From assembly GCA_903858275.1 (NCBI GenBank), contig CAIOIC010000062.1, positions 1 to 64,000 of the forward strand: 64,000 bases of DNA, given 5' to 3'. The stretch is from an uncultured Verrucomicrobia subdivision 3 bacterium. GTDB taxonomy: Bacteria > Verrucomicrobiota > Verrucomicrobiia > Limisphaerales > UBA11358. Shown one piece after another: positions 46,168-54,728 of the stretch (positions within the stretch are counted from its first letter, which is position 1; every line of letters begins with the position of its first letter). Position numbers and translations under genes: made by a program. The notes below the pieces were generated by a model. The model saw only the letters and a program-made list of their open reading frames with translations, searched no databases and was not told the DNA's origin.

Positions 46168-47691
46168 ATGAATCATTCCAGCAATTCAAAGAGGCACATC
46201 ATCGTGGTCGGCGCCGGGCCGGGCGGGTTGACGGCGGCGATGCTGCTGGCGGCGCGCGGTTTCAAGGTGACTCTGGTGGAAAAGGCTGGCCGCGTCGGCG
46301 GGCGTAACGCGGCCATCGAACGCAACGGCTACAAGTTCGACACCGGCCCGACGTTCCTGATGATGAAGTTCATTCTCGACGAAGTGTTCGAGGAATCGGG
46401 CCGCAAGAGCGAAGATTATTTAAAATTCGTGAAGCTGGAGCCGATGTATCGGCTGCAGTTTGACGACATGGTGTTCGAGCCGACGACCGATCACGCGGCG
46501 ATGCTGAAGCAGCTCAACGAAAAATTCCCCGGCAACGCCGAAGGTTACTGGCGGTTTCTCGAAACCGAGCAGGAACGGTTCCGCAAAATGTATCCGTGCC
46601 TGCAAAAGGATTATTCCTCGCTGCGCAGCTATCTTTCCACCGACCTGCTGAAAGCCGTGCCGCATCTTTCGCTGGGCAAGTCCGTCATGGATGTGCTCGC
46701 CGGTTATTTTAAACCCGATCGCCTCAAGCTTTGCTTCACGTTTCAGGCTAAGTATCTCGGTATGTCGGCGTGGGATTGTCCCGGCTTGTTCGCAATTCTG
46801 CCGTTTGTCGAACATGCTTACGGCGTCTATCACACACAGGGCGGCTTGAGCGAGATTTCCGAGGCCATGGCCAAAGTCTGCCGCGAATACGGCGTGGACA
46901 TCCGGTTGAATTCGCCGGTGAAGCAACTCGTTCTCGAAGGTCGCGATGTGCGCGGCGTGGAACTGGAATCCGGTGAAAAAATTCTAGGCGATGAAACTGT
47001 GCTGAACGCCGATTTCGGTTACGCGATGAAACATCTCGTGCCACCGGGCGTGCTGAAAAAATACACGCCGGAGAAAGTCGAGGAGAAGGAGTTTTCCTGT
47101 TCCACCTTCATGCTCTATCTCGGCGTGGACAAAATATACGACCTGCCGCATCACACAATTTTCTTTTCTAAGGATTACCGGAAAAATATCGAGGATGTTT
47201 TTCAGCGGAAGGTCTTATCGGACGAATGTTCCTTTTACGTCCGCAACGCCAGCGTCAATGATCCCGACCTCGCGCCGCCGGGACATTCTGCGCTTTATGT
47301 TTTGGTGCCGGTGCCGAACAAGACCGCGGCGATTGACTGGTCGAAAGAGAAAGGCGGTTTCCGCGACCGCCTGCTGGACGCGATGGAAACGCGCGGTGGC
47401 ATGAAAGATTTGCGCTCGCATATCCGTGAGGAAATTGTTTATTCGCCGGACAGTTGGGAGAGCCACAACATTCATCTCGGCGCGACGTTCAATCTTGCGC
47501 ACAAGCTGTCGCAGATGCTGCATTTTCGTCCGCGCAACAAATTCGAGGAGTTGGGCCACTGCTACCTCGTCGGCGGCGGCACGCATCCCGGCAGCGGTTT
47601 GCCGACGATTTATGAATCCGGCCGCATCGCCGCCAACCTGATTTGCCGCCAGCACCAGGTGCCGTTTGTTTCCAAGAACACGCAGGTCTGA
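46168..47691 (+). CDS. crtN: CrtN-like carotenoid desaturase
   Basis: A 507-residue FAD-dependent CrtI-family enzyme: dinucleotide-binding IIVVGAGPGGLTAAML at residue 10, FDTGPTFLMM, and the C-terminal GGGTHPGSGLPTIYES. Its segment order (YLGMSAWDCPGLFAILPFVEHAYGV, then the SCSTFMLYLGVDKIYD stretch) is closest in my memory to staphylococcal CrtN, 4,4'-diapophytoene desaturase, rather than to C40 CrtI. crtO/crtQ lie convergently next to it and crtP and aldH-like genes 5-9 kb away. Confidence 0.85.
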   Translation: MNHSSNSKRHIIVVGAGPGGLTAAMLLAARGFKVTLVEKAGRVGGRNAAIERNGYKFDTGPTFLMMKFILDEVFEESGRKSEDYLKFVKLEPMYRLQFDDMVFEPTTDHAAMLKQLNEKFPGNAEGYWRFLETEQERFRKMYPCLQKDYSSLRSYLSTDLLKAVPHLSLGKSVMDVLAGYFKPDRLKLCFTFQAKYLGMSAWDCPGLFAILPFVEHAYGVYHTQGGLSEISEAMAKVCREYGVDIRLNSPVKQLVLEGRDVRGVELESGEKILGDETVLNADFGYAMKHLVPPGVLKKYTPEKVEEKEFSCSTFMLYLGVDKIYDLPHHTIFFSKDYRKNIEDVFQRKVLSDECSFYVRNASVNDPDLAPPGHSALYVLVPVPNKTAAIDWSKEKGGFRDRLLDAMETRGGMKDLRSHIREEIVYSPDSWESHNIHLGATFNLAHKLSQMLHFRPRNKFEELGHCYLVGGGTHPGSGLPTIYESGRIAANLICRQHQVPFVSKNTQV

Positions 47692-47704
47692 CCGGTTGAC
47701 GGGA

Positions 47705-48184
47705 TTAAGTTGATTGAGTCAGCACGCGCAGAAACCGGGCGCGGTTGTAACGGAGCGCAAGGATGCAGGGGAAATTCACCGCCAGCGCAACCGCTGCGTT
47801 GACCAGCACCCCCCACCACGGATTCCAGATGGCGAATAGCGGCAACGTGAGCAAAGCCAGCCAGTGAACGACTTCGCCGCGCCAGGTTTCGCGCAGGAAA
47901 CGTTCGAGGTATTCTGAAGTGGCGGATTTCAGGTTTGCTTTCGCGAAGCCGCCACGAAACATGCGCGCGGCGTCCGGCAGTTTGTCTTTCCAGCGCTTGA
48001 TCGCAAACACGCGCTCGTAAAACCGCCCGCCGCGCTCCCAGCTTTTGGGTCGCGCCAGCCAGCCGCGATAGTGGAACCGCTCCGCCGCGATCCTCGTGAA
48101 ACCCCACGCCAGCCCGAACTGGATCACCAGCCACGCGCTGACGTTCAGCGCGGTGACCCACGCGATGGAGAGTTCAATCAGCAT
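47705..48184 (-). CDS. crtO: CrtO-like glycosyl-carotenoid acyltransferase
   Basis: A 159-residue membrane protein resembling staphylococcal CrtO, which acylates the glucose of glycosyl-4,4'-diaponeurosporenoate. Shared landmarks are RFYERVFAIKRWKDKLPD near residue 55, EYLERFLRETWRGEVVHW near 95 and the C-terminal NFPCILALRYNRARFLRVL. Two to three hydrophobic helices are present. The ATG at 48184 overlaps the crtQ end by 11 bp, indicating coupled translation. Confidence 0.85.
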   Translation of the reverse strand: MLIELSIAWVTALNVSAWLVIQFGLAWGFTRIAAERFHYRGWLARPKSWERGGRFYERVFAIKRWKDKLPDAARMFRGGFAKANLKSATSEYLERFLRETWRGEVVHWLALLTLPLFAIWNPWWGVLVNAAVALAVNFPCILALRYNRARFLRVLTQST

Positions 48185-49274
48185 GAATCTGCCTCCCTTT
48201 CCACGCAACGGTCTGCTTGTTGCGCGCACGACTGACCGAGCGCGCGAAGACCGCGAAATAGAAAACCAGCGGCGCGGGATAGAGCAGCGCCGTGCCCCAG
48301 TGAAACGTCCCCACCCGGCGCAGCAACCACGCGACTTGCGCCGCGCACAGGCCGTAGGCAGCGACCCACCATAGCGGCTGGCTGCCGAGCGCCAAGCCGA
48401 GCGGCGCGGTCATCAAGCCGAACATCCACGCGACAACAAGCAGCAGGATTGGCAGCGGCGTCTGGCCCGCGCCGGAAGCAAAACCTTTCGTCCAGCCGTC
48501 CACGACTTCGCGCCAGCCTTGCGGATACATGCGGAACGCGAACACGCCTTGCCCGCCGCGACATCGCAGCGGCACGCCCGCCGTGCGCAACTGCTCCGCG
48601 AGCCAGAAGTTTTCCAGGATGCGGCCCTTCACGGCTTCGTGACCGCCGACGCGCTCGTAGGCGGCGCGCTCGATGAGCATGAATTGCCCCAGCAAGCCGC
48701 GCGGCGCGAGCCGGTCGCCGCGCAGCGTGAATGCGGCCGTGCCCGCGAGCATCACCAGATTGAAGAAGGCGGAGAATTGCTCGTGAAAAGCGCGAACCGC
48801 GTGATGTGGCGCGACCGACAATGCGCCGCCGCCCGCCGCTTGAAATTCCATCAGCACGCGCCGCAAGCCGTCCGGCTCAAACCAAGTGTCGGCGTCGAGG
48901 AACAAGAACAATTCGCCGTTCGCCGCCTGCGCGCCCTGATGACACGCCCACGTCTTGCCGCGCCAGCCTTCGGGCAGCGGTTGCGAGTTCACGACGCGCG
49001 CCCCGTGTTCCTGCGCGACTTCCGCCGTGCGGTCGGTGGAGGCGTCGTTCACCACGATGATTTCGCATGGGCGGATGGCTTGCGCGGCCAGCGAGCGCAG
49101 CAGCGTGGGAAGATTTTGCTCCTCGTTGCGCGCGGGGATGATGATGGAAAGCCGCTCGGCAGTATTGGATTTGTCCCCGGCACCCAATCCGCAACCCCGC
49201 CCGCGCCCCAGCACGAGCCAACCCGCCGCCCAGAGCGCGAGTGTCACCGTCAACAGGAGTCCTTCGGTATTCAT
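48174..49274 (-). CDS. crtQ: CrtQ-like carotenoid glycosyltransferase
   Basis: A 366-residue GT2 membrane enzyme. An N-terminal helix is followed by LSIIIPARNEEQNL, VVNDASTDRTAEVA, GKTWACHQGA, the LFLDADTWF metal motif and FRMYPQGWREVVDGWTKGFASGAG. It ends with VAWKGRQ, as CrtQ of Staphylococcus does. Predicted role: glucosylating a C30 carotenoic acid. It is followed by crtO and preceded (59 bp) by the PGPGW gene on the same strand. Confidence 0.87.
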   Translation of the reverse strand: MNTEGLLLTVTLALWAAGWLVLGRGRGCGLGAGDKSNTAERLSIIIPARNEEQNLPTLLRSLAAQAIRPCEIIVVNDASTDRTAEVAQEHGARVVNSQPLPEGWRGKTWACHQGAQAANGELFLFLDADTWFEPDGLRRVLMEFQAAGGGALSVAPHHAVRAFHEQFSAFFNLVMLAGTAAFTLRGDRLAPRGLLGQFMLIERAAYERVGGHEAVKGRILENFWLAEQLRTAGVPLRCRGGQGVFAFRMYPQGWREVVDGWTKGFASGAGQTPLPILLLVVAWMFGLMTAPLGLALGSQPLWWVAAYGLCAAQVAWLLRRVGTFHWGTALLYPAPLVFYFAVFARSVSRARNKQTVAWKGRQIHAD

Positions 49275-49333
49275 CGGCGGTTCTAATTACACGTTCCCGC
49301 GCGCGGTTACAACTGGCAACCCGTCTGCTATTT

Positions 49334-49582
49334 TCAGGTGACGGGCGGGTTGTCGGACCGCTTCCTGAGCCGCCGCAGCCAATCTTTCAGGCCGGACTTG
49401 CGGCGGACTTTCGCGACCGCGCCCTTCGCTTTGCGCATGGCGCGCCGCGCCCAGATAAATTCCGTCGCCAAGATCGCCAGTCCGCCGGCAATGACCAGCA
49501 CGCCCGGCCCCGGCAAGACCAGCATGGCCACGCCGATCAAGATGACCGTTCCGCCCATGAGCGCGCTGAAGAACTTTTTCAT
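49334..49582 (-). CDS. PGPGW transmembrane protein
   Basis: An 82-residue membrane protein with the LVLPGPGVLVIAGGLAILATEF signature of the Transmem_PGPGW family: a hydrophobic hairpin around residues 7-42, then a strongly basic tail. Function is unknown. Its ATG overlaps the ion-channel stop by 4 bp (ATGA), so the two are translationally coupled. Confidence 0.82.
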   Translation of the reverse strand: MKKFFSALMGGTVILIGVAMLVLPGPGVLVIAGGLAILATEFIWARRAMRKAKGAVAKVRRKSGLKDWLRRLRKRSDNPPVT

Positions 49583-50460
49583 GCGGCGATCTCTTCCGGC
49601 TTTCGCTCGCTCGCGGTGGGCGCAAAACCTCCAGCCCACTTGCGCCGCAAGCCTGCCATGCGAGTCTGTGTCTCCTTCAACTCAAGTTCGAGGGACCGGA
49701 GTTCGTCCTCCAGCGTCGCCGCGCCGGTTTCGCGTTCATGCTGCGCGCGGTCGCGTTCGGCGATCTCGGCGTGCATTTCGGACATGCTGTTCATGATGAT
49801 GCCGATGAACAAGTTCATGATGATCATCGTGCCGAACAGGATGAATGTGACGAAGTAGAGCGCGACCTTGATGCCCGGGACGTGGGGCAATTGGTGGTTG
49901 AACAAGTCCGCCCAGTTGTCGAGCGTCACGAGCCGGAACAGCGACAGGAAGGCCGCTGGCAATGAGCCGAAGTTCTTCGGGTCATGCGCGCCGAACAGAT
50001 GAATGCCCGCCACCGCGTAAATGTAGAACAGCAACGAGAGCAGCAGACTCACATAACCCATCGCGGACAAACTCTTGAGCAGCGCCCCGACCAGGAGCTG
50101 GAGTTTGGGCAACGCGCTGATGAGCCGCAGCAGCCGCAACGCCCGCGTCAACCGCAGGATCGCCGCGAACGGCCCGCCCACGGGCACGAGGCAAAGCACG
50201 ATGATCAGGAAGTCGAACACGTTCCAGCCATCGGCAAAATAGCGCCAAGGCTGACGCCCGTGCGCCGCCATCTTGAGCAGCGCCTCGACGACGAACACGC
50301 CGAGGATGAACTTGTCCAGTCCGAGCAGGATCACGCCGTTACGCTCCATCATGGCCGGACTGGTTTCCAAGCCCGCGACCACGCCAGCCAGCACGATCAC
50401 CGCCACGATGGCGTGGTGAAACGCTTTCGCGGCGACGATTTGTTTGATGAATGCAGTCAT
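49579..50460 (-). CDS. single-domain voltage-gated cation channel (BacNav-like)
   Basis: A 293-residue six-helix channel subunit expected to form tetramers. The voltage sensor has Arg at 103, 106, 109 and 112 (RLTRALRLLR). The pore filter T179-L-D-N-W-A-D185 replaces the Na-selective TLESW of bacterial channels with two aspartates. After S6 (IIMNLFIGIIMNSM) a heptad-rich coiled coil spans about 228-270, as in the BacNav cytoplasmic neck. It lies in an operon with TerC and HPF genes. Confidence 0.87.
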   Translation of the reverse strand: MTAFIKQIVAAKAFHHAIVAVIVLAGVVAGLETSPAMMERNGVILLGLDKFILGVFVVEALLKMAAHGRQPWRYFADGWNVFDFLIIVLCLVPVGGPFAAILRLTRALRLLRLISALPKLQLLVGALLKSLSAMGYVSLLLSLLFYIYAVAGIHLFGAHDPKNFGSLPAAFLSLFRLVTLDNWADLFNHQLPHVPGIKVALYFVTFILFGTMIIMNLFIGIIMNSMSEMHAEIAERDRAQHERETGAATLEDELRSLELELKETQTRMAGLRRKWAGGFAPTASERKPEEIAA

Positions 50461-50481
50461 GAATTTGGCAGGTAGGGCGCG

Positions 50482-51474
50482 TCACTCCGTGCGCGCCGGT
50501 TTTGCATTCTGGTCGGCGGCGGGCAGAGGACTGCCCGCCCTACCACCGACAGGAATGTTCACCTTCTTCGGCTTCAACAGCGACCACACCACGCTCGTCG
50601 TCAGGATCGCCACGATCACGCCCAGCGACACCAGCGTGTCAATCTTCCACGCCGTATGCGCGAGAATCATCTTCACGCCCACGAACGTCAGCACCGCGCC
50701 CAGGCCAATCTTGAGGTAATGGAACTTGTCCATCACGCCGGCCAGCGCGAAATAGAGTGACCGCAGCCCGAGGATGGCGAACACGTTCGAGGTATAGACG
50801 ATGAACGGGTCTTTCGTGACCGCGAAGATCGCCGGGATGGAATCCACCGCGAAGATCACGTCGGAGATTTCCACCAGCAACAGCACCACGAACAGCGGCG
50901 TGGCCATGCGGATGCCGTTTTCGCGGACGAAGAATTTGTCCCCGCGATACTCCGGCGTCACCGGCATGAGCCGCTTGAACCATTTCACCACCGGATTGCG
51001 CTCGGGATGAATCTCCTCCTCGCGCTTCACGATCATCTTGATGCCGGTGAGGATTAGGAAGCCGCCGAACACGTAGATGATCCACGCGAACTTGGCGATG
51101 AGCGCCGCGCCCGCCACGATCATGATGGCCCGCATGATGAGCGCGCCGAGGATGCCCCAGAACAGCACCTTGTGCTGAAAAAGCGGCGGCACGGCGAAAT
51201 ATGAGAACAACAGCGCGAAGACGAACACGTTGTCCACGCTGAGCGATTTCTCGATGAGATAGCCGGTGAAGAACTCCAGCGCCTTCGTTGAGCCGGCGTA
51301 GTGCCACACGCCCAGGTTGAAGACCAGCGCCAGCCCGATCCAGACGAAAGTCCAGGTGAGCGATTCCTTCAGCGACACGATGTGCGCCTTGCGATGAAAC
51401 ACGCCGAGGTCCAGCGCGAGCATCGCGAGGACGAACACGTTGAAGCCGACCCAGAGCCAGATTGATTCAGTCAT
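50482..51474 (-). CDS. TerC/Alx family membrane protein
   Basis: A 330-residue polytopic protein with the TerC landmarks EKSLSVDNVFVFALLF (acidic residue in helix 3) and VEISDVIFAVDSIPAIFAVT, and around eight helices. Alx-type members export manganese and are induced at high pH in E. coli. No yybP-ykoY riboswitch can fit in the 16-bp gap upstream. The C-terminal tail VGGRAGSPLPAADQNAKPARTE looks repeat-derived. Confidence 0.9.
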   Translation of the reverse strand: MTESIWLWVGFNVFVLAMLALDLGVFHRKAHIVSLKESLTWTFVWIGLALVFNLGVWHYAGSTKALEFFTGYLIEKSLSVDNVFVFALLFSYFAVPPLFQHKVLFWGILGALIMRAIMIVAGAALIAKFAWIIYVFGGFLILTGIKMIVKREEEIHPERNPVVKWFKRLMPVTPEYRGDKFFVRENGIRMATPLFVVLLLVEISDVIFAVDSIPAIFAVTKDPFIVYTSNVFAILGLRSLYFALAGVMDKFHYLKIGLGAVLTFVGVKMILAHTAWKIDTLVSLGVIVAILTTSVVWSLLKPKKVNIPVGGRAGSPLPAADQNAKPARTE

Positions 51475-51490
51475 GGATGTTATTTTTAAG

Positions 51491-51739
51491 TCACTCGTTC
51501 AAGCCGCCGCGCTGCCAGGGTTGGATGTTTTGTAGCGGGACACGGGCCCGGAGGTAAATGCTGCGGGCAAATTCGGCAGACTTCCGCCGCGCAGCACGGA
51601 TTTCGTGGCGCGTGGCCCGCGCCGTCGCGCCGAGCATTTGTTTGGACGCATTCAATGCCCGCCCCGGAGCGGACGCCGCAAAGCCGAGCGTGTTGGCCGG
51701 CAAATCCGCCAGCGATTTCAGGATGAGTTTTGCTTTCAT
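51491..51739 (-). CDS. small basic protein of unknown function
   Basis: An 82-residue, Arg/Lys/Ala-rich protein with no recognised domain. The N-terminal 25 residues could be an amphipathic helix; the middle (ATRHEIRAARRKSAEFARS) is strongly basic. It lies 16 bp before the TerC gene and 34 bp after HPF on the same strand, with a proper ATG, so it is probably a real operon member. Confidence 0.6.
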   Translation of the reverse strand: MKAKLILKSLADLPANTLGFAASAPGRALNASKQMLGATARATRHEIRAARRKSAEFARSIYLRARVPLQNIQPWQRGGLNE

Positions 51740-51773
51740 GGTTTCGATGAGTTGAGGTGTTTGAGTCGCAGTG

Positions 51774-52112
51774 TCACCCGCCGCGCCGGGCTTTGACGTT
51801 GCTCTTGAAGCGTTGCAGCCGCTTCTGGGTGCGGCTGGTGATGGTTTCGCGCAGTTGCGCCATGGCCTTGGCGAAAGCAGCCCGCAGCGTGTGGTCGCGG
51901 CTCTCGGCGAAGACGTCCGGCCCGGGCGTGACGAGGTGGACGTTCACCTGATACGCGGGGCTGGCGTTTTCGTGGCGCACGAGGCGGACATTGGCTTCGT
52001 CAATCTGGCGAGCCTGACCGAGGGCGAGGATTTGGTTTTCCACCCACGAATCCAGCCGGTCAAGGGAACGCAGATTCAGATGTTGCAGGTTTAATCTCAT
52101 GGTCGTTGTCAT
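51774..52112 (-). CDS. HPF/RaiA-type ribosome-associated factor
   Basis: A 112-residue protein of the S30AE/HPF family (WVENQILALGQARQIDEANV, then HENASPAYQVNVHLVTPGPD and a basic C-terminus KRLQRFKSNVKARRGG). Short HPF-like proteins bind idle ribosomes under stress. The ATG at 52112 suits; the frame runs open far upstream through the antisense of the LysR gene. It is first in the stress operon and divergent from the NhaR-like regulator. Confidence 0.75.
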   Translation of the reverse strand: MTTTMRLNLQHLNLRSLDRLDSWVENQILALGQARQIDEANVRLVRHENASPAYQVNVHLVTPGPDVFAESRDHTLRAAFAKAMAQLRETITSRTQKRLQRFKSNVKARRGG

Positions 52113-52256
52113 AATTTTTAGTTGATGATTGTTTGTTGTTTGCGCCGTTTTACTCCGGCGGCGTTGACGTGAGCACATTAGGCGCAACCGGCGCGGCCGA
52201 CTAATACGCGTTTCCGAATGGACGCATAGGTTAATCCGAAGCATCATTATGCCACG

Positions 52257-53153
52257 ATGGAATGGCTTAATTATCACCACCTGCGTTACTTCTGGACCGT
52301 CGCGAAGGAAGGCAGCCTCGCGCGCGCCGCCGAAAAGCTGCACGTCTCCCAGCCCTCGATCTCGGAACAGATCCGCGAACTGGAATCCGCGTTCGGTGAA
52401 AAACTGTTCCGCCGCGAAGGACGCAACAACCAGCTCACTGACGCTGGCCAGGTTGTCTTTGGCTATGCCGAGGAAATTTTCGCGCTGGGCCGCGAGTTGA
52501 TGAACGCCGTGAAACAACGCCCCGGCACGCGGACGTTGCGGCTCACTGTCGGCGTGGCGGATTCGTTCCCCAAGCTGGTGACGAACGAAATATTGAAGCC
52601 CGTTTTCACGATGCCGCAGGCCGTGCACGTCGTCTGCCGCGAAGGGAAGATGGAAGACCTGCTCGCGCAACTTGCCGCGCACCGGCTCGACCTCGTGCTG
52701 TCGGACGAACCCGCGCCGAGCAGCACGAACTTCAAGGTGTTCAGCCACGCGCTCGGCGAAAGCAGCGTCACGCTGTGCGCCGAAGCGAAGCTGGCCGGGA
52801 AGTTGAAGCGAAATTTCCCCCAGTCGCTCAACGACGCCCCCGCGCTCCTGCCGGCGGAGAATACCGCGCTGCGCCGCTCTCTGGAAACGTGGTTTCGCAC
52901 GCACCACTTGAAGCCGAACGTCGTCGCCGAGTTTGAAGACCTTGCGCTGATGAAAGTGATGGCCGCCGAAGGCCGCGGCTTCATCGCCGTGCCGACCGTG
53001 GCGCTGCGGGAAGCGGTGTCCCGCTATCATTTCCGCAGCCTCGGACAGGCGACCGCCTGCCGCATTCAGTTCCACGCCCTCACCGCCGAACGGCGCATCG
53101 CGCATCCGGCGGTGCAACTCCTGACCCGGACCACGCCATGGAAGCTTTGCTGA
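52257..53153 (+). CDS. NhaR-like LysR-family regulator
   Basis: A 298-residue LTTR. It starts MEWLNYHHLRYFWTVAKEGS, close to E. coli NhaR (NYNHLYYFWHVYKEGS), with an HTH (AAEKLHVSQPSISEQIRELE) at residues 23-42, and ends with the NhaR-like ERRIAHPAVQ. NhaR activates Na+/H+ antiporter genes in response to sodium and pH. The 143-bp intergenic region shared with the HPF-TerC-channel operon is the likely operator, though I could not fix a site with confidence. Confidence 0.88.
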   Translation: MEWLNYHHLRYFWTVAKEGSLARAAEKLHVSQPSISEQIRELESAFGEKLFRREGRNNQLTDAGQVVFGYAEEIFALGRELMNAVKQRPGTRTLRLTVGVADSFPKLVTNEILKPVFTMPQAVHVVCREGKMEDLLAQLAAHRLDLVLSDEPAPSSTNFKVFSHALGESSVTLCAEAKLAGKLKRNFPQSLNDAPALLPAENTALRRSLETWFRTHHLKPNVVAEFEDLALMKVMAAEGRGFIAVPTVALREAVSRYHFRSLGQATACRIQFHALTAERRIAHPAVQLLTRTTPWKLC

Positions 53154-53242
53154 TGCCAGCCATGCCAGTCGAACCATGATCGGCTCAAGGGGCAACCGGC
53201 AATCGTCTCATTCGACAAATCGTCCGGCGGACCGTGAATTAA

Positions 53243-54721
53243 TCACTTGTCCCAAGCGACGATTTTCTTGGCGACGTTCTGGCCGCAGAGCACGACCATC
53301 GGCATGCCGCCGCCGGGGTTCACTGAGCCGCCCACGAAGAACAGGTTCGGGTAGAGCGTGCTTTGCTTCGGCGCTTTGAACGCGAGGTTCTTCCAGCGGT
53401 CGCTCACGACGCCGTAGATTGAGCCGCGGTTGGAGTTGTATTGCGCGCGGATGTCCAGCGGCGTCCAGAAGTGCTCGAAGACGACGTGCTTCCGCAGATC
53501 TTTCAGGCCCATCCGCTCCAGTTTGTCCAAAATGCGCTCCTTGAGCTTGGCGTAATCTTCGCGGGTGAGCGGGTGCGCGGCGTCAATGTGCGGTATGTGC
53601 GGGAGAATCTTCAGGCAATCGCAGCCCGCCGGCGCGACGGTCGGGTCGGTTTTGGACGCGGCGACGAGGTAGATTGTCGGGTCATCCGGCAATTCATAGC
53701 GCTCGAAGACTTTGGCGAAATGTTCCTTTTGGTGGCCGCTGAAGAAAAAGTTGTGGTGCGCGAGCTGCGGATACTGGCAATCAAGGCCCAACTCGATAAC
53801 GAGCCCGGAACAGGTGGGTTCGAGTTTCGTTTCCAGCGACGCGATGAAGGCTGGGTCTTCGTTGAGCAACTTTTCGTAAGCGGGTATGACCTCCATGTTT
53901 GACACAACAATGTCGGCGGCGTGGAATGTGCCATTCGCCACGAGGCCGGTGACGCGGCCGCTCTCCCGGCGGACTTCGCTGACTTCGGCGTTGAGGTTTA
54001 CCTTGATGCCGAGTTCGTCCATGAGCCGCTTCAGGCCGAGCGCGATATGATAAAGCCCGCCGTCCACATACCAGAGGTCGTAGCGGAACTGGATGGTGGG
54101 CATGGCATTCATGAACGCCGGCGCGCGATACGCCGACGAGCCGACGTATTTGATGAAGAAGTCGAAGATGTTGCGGAAATATTCCGTTTGCAGATGCGAC
54201 GCCACGCCCTGGTGCATCGTGCGAAACAGATCGAACTGGAAAAACTTGAACAAGCCGTAGTGCTTCGCGAATCCCTGCCAGTTGTCCAGGCCCTGCTCGA
54301 AGTAACCGTCGTTCGTCAGGTCGTAGAGGTCGGCGGAGTATTTAAGGAAGCGCTCGATGTTCTCCGGTGGTTCGCCGACCTTGCGCGCCTCGGCGGCCAT
54401 CTTGTCCGGTTCGGGATACAGGTCGAGCGTGACGCCGTCCTCGAAGAAATTCCGCCAGTGCGGCCGCAGCGGACGGATCGAAAAGTAATCACTCATCTTC
54501 TTGCCGCTGCGCTCGAACAGGCGCTCGAAGATGTGCGGCAGCGTGAGAATGGACGGCCCGAGGTCGAACGTGTAGCCCTGCTGCTTCAGCACGTTCAGCT
54601 TGCCGCCGATCTTGTCGTTCTTTTCGAAGATTTCGACGTCGTAGCCGGATTGCTTCAGCGAGATGGCCGCCGACAAACCGCCCAACCCCGATCCGATGAC
54701 GATGACTTTTTTGGTGCTCAT
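53243..54721 (-). CDS. crtP: CrtP-like diapolycopene oxygenase
   Basis: A 492-residue FAD enzyme of the CrtI superfamily, near in many segments to staphylococcal CrtP/CrtNb: FDLGPSILTLPHIFERLFERS, FIKYVGSSAYRAPAF, SNMEVIPAYEKLL, QYPQLAHHNFFFSGH, LPDDPTIYLVAASKTDPT, NRGSIYGVVSDR and FVGGSVNPGGGMPMV. CrtP oxidises a terminal methyl of a C30 carotenoid to an aldehyde, the substrate of the aldehyde dehydrogenase encoded at 55541. The TPR gene lies 7 bp upstream. Confidence 0.9.
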   Translation of the reverse strand: MSTKKVIVIGSGLGGLSAAISLKQSGYDVEIFEKNDKIGGKLNVLKQQGYTFDLGPSILTLPHIFERLFERSGKKMSDYFSIRPLRPHWRNFFEDGVTLDLYPEPDKMAAEARKVGEPPENIERFLKYSADLYDLTNDGYFEQGLDNWQGFAKHYGLFKFFQFDLFRTMHQGVASHLQTEYFRNIFDFFIKYVGSSAYRAPAFMNAMPTIQFRYDLWYVDGGLYHIALGLKRLMDELGIKVNLNAEVSEVRRESGRVTGLVANGTFHAADIVVSNMEVIPAYEKLLNEDPAFIASLETKLEPTCSGLVIELGLDCQYPQLAHHNFFFSGHQKEHFAKVFERYELPDDPTIYLVAASKTDPTVAPAGCDCLKILPHIPHIDAAHPLTREDYAKLKERILDKLERMGLKDLRKHVVFEHFWTPLDIRAQYNSNRGSIYGVVSDRWKNLAFKAPKQSTLYPNLFFVGGSVNPGGGMPMVVLCGQNVAKKIVAWDK

Positions 54722-54728
54722 GTTTGCC

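Noticed and set aside
52113-52256. LysR operator such as the GCATCATTATGC near-palindrome
   Set aside because: It is short, overlaps the leader of the regulator gene, and a T-N11-A motif alone is too common to call.
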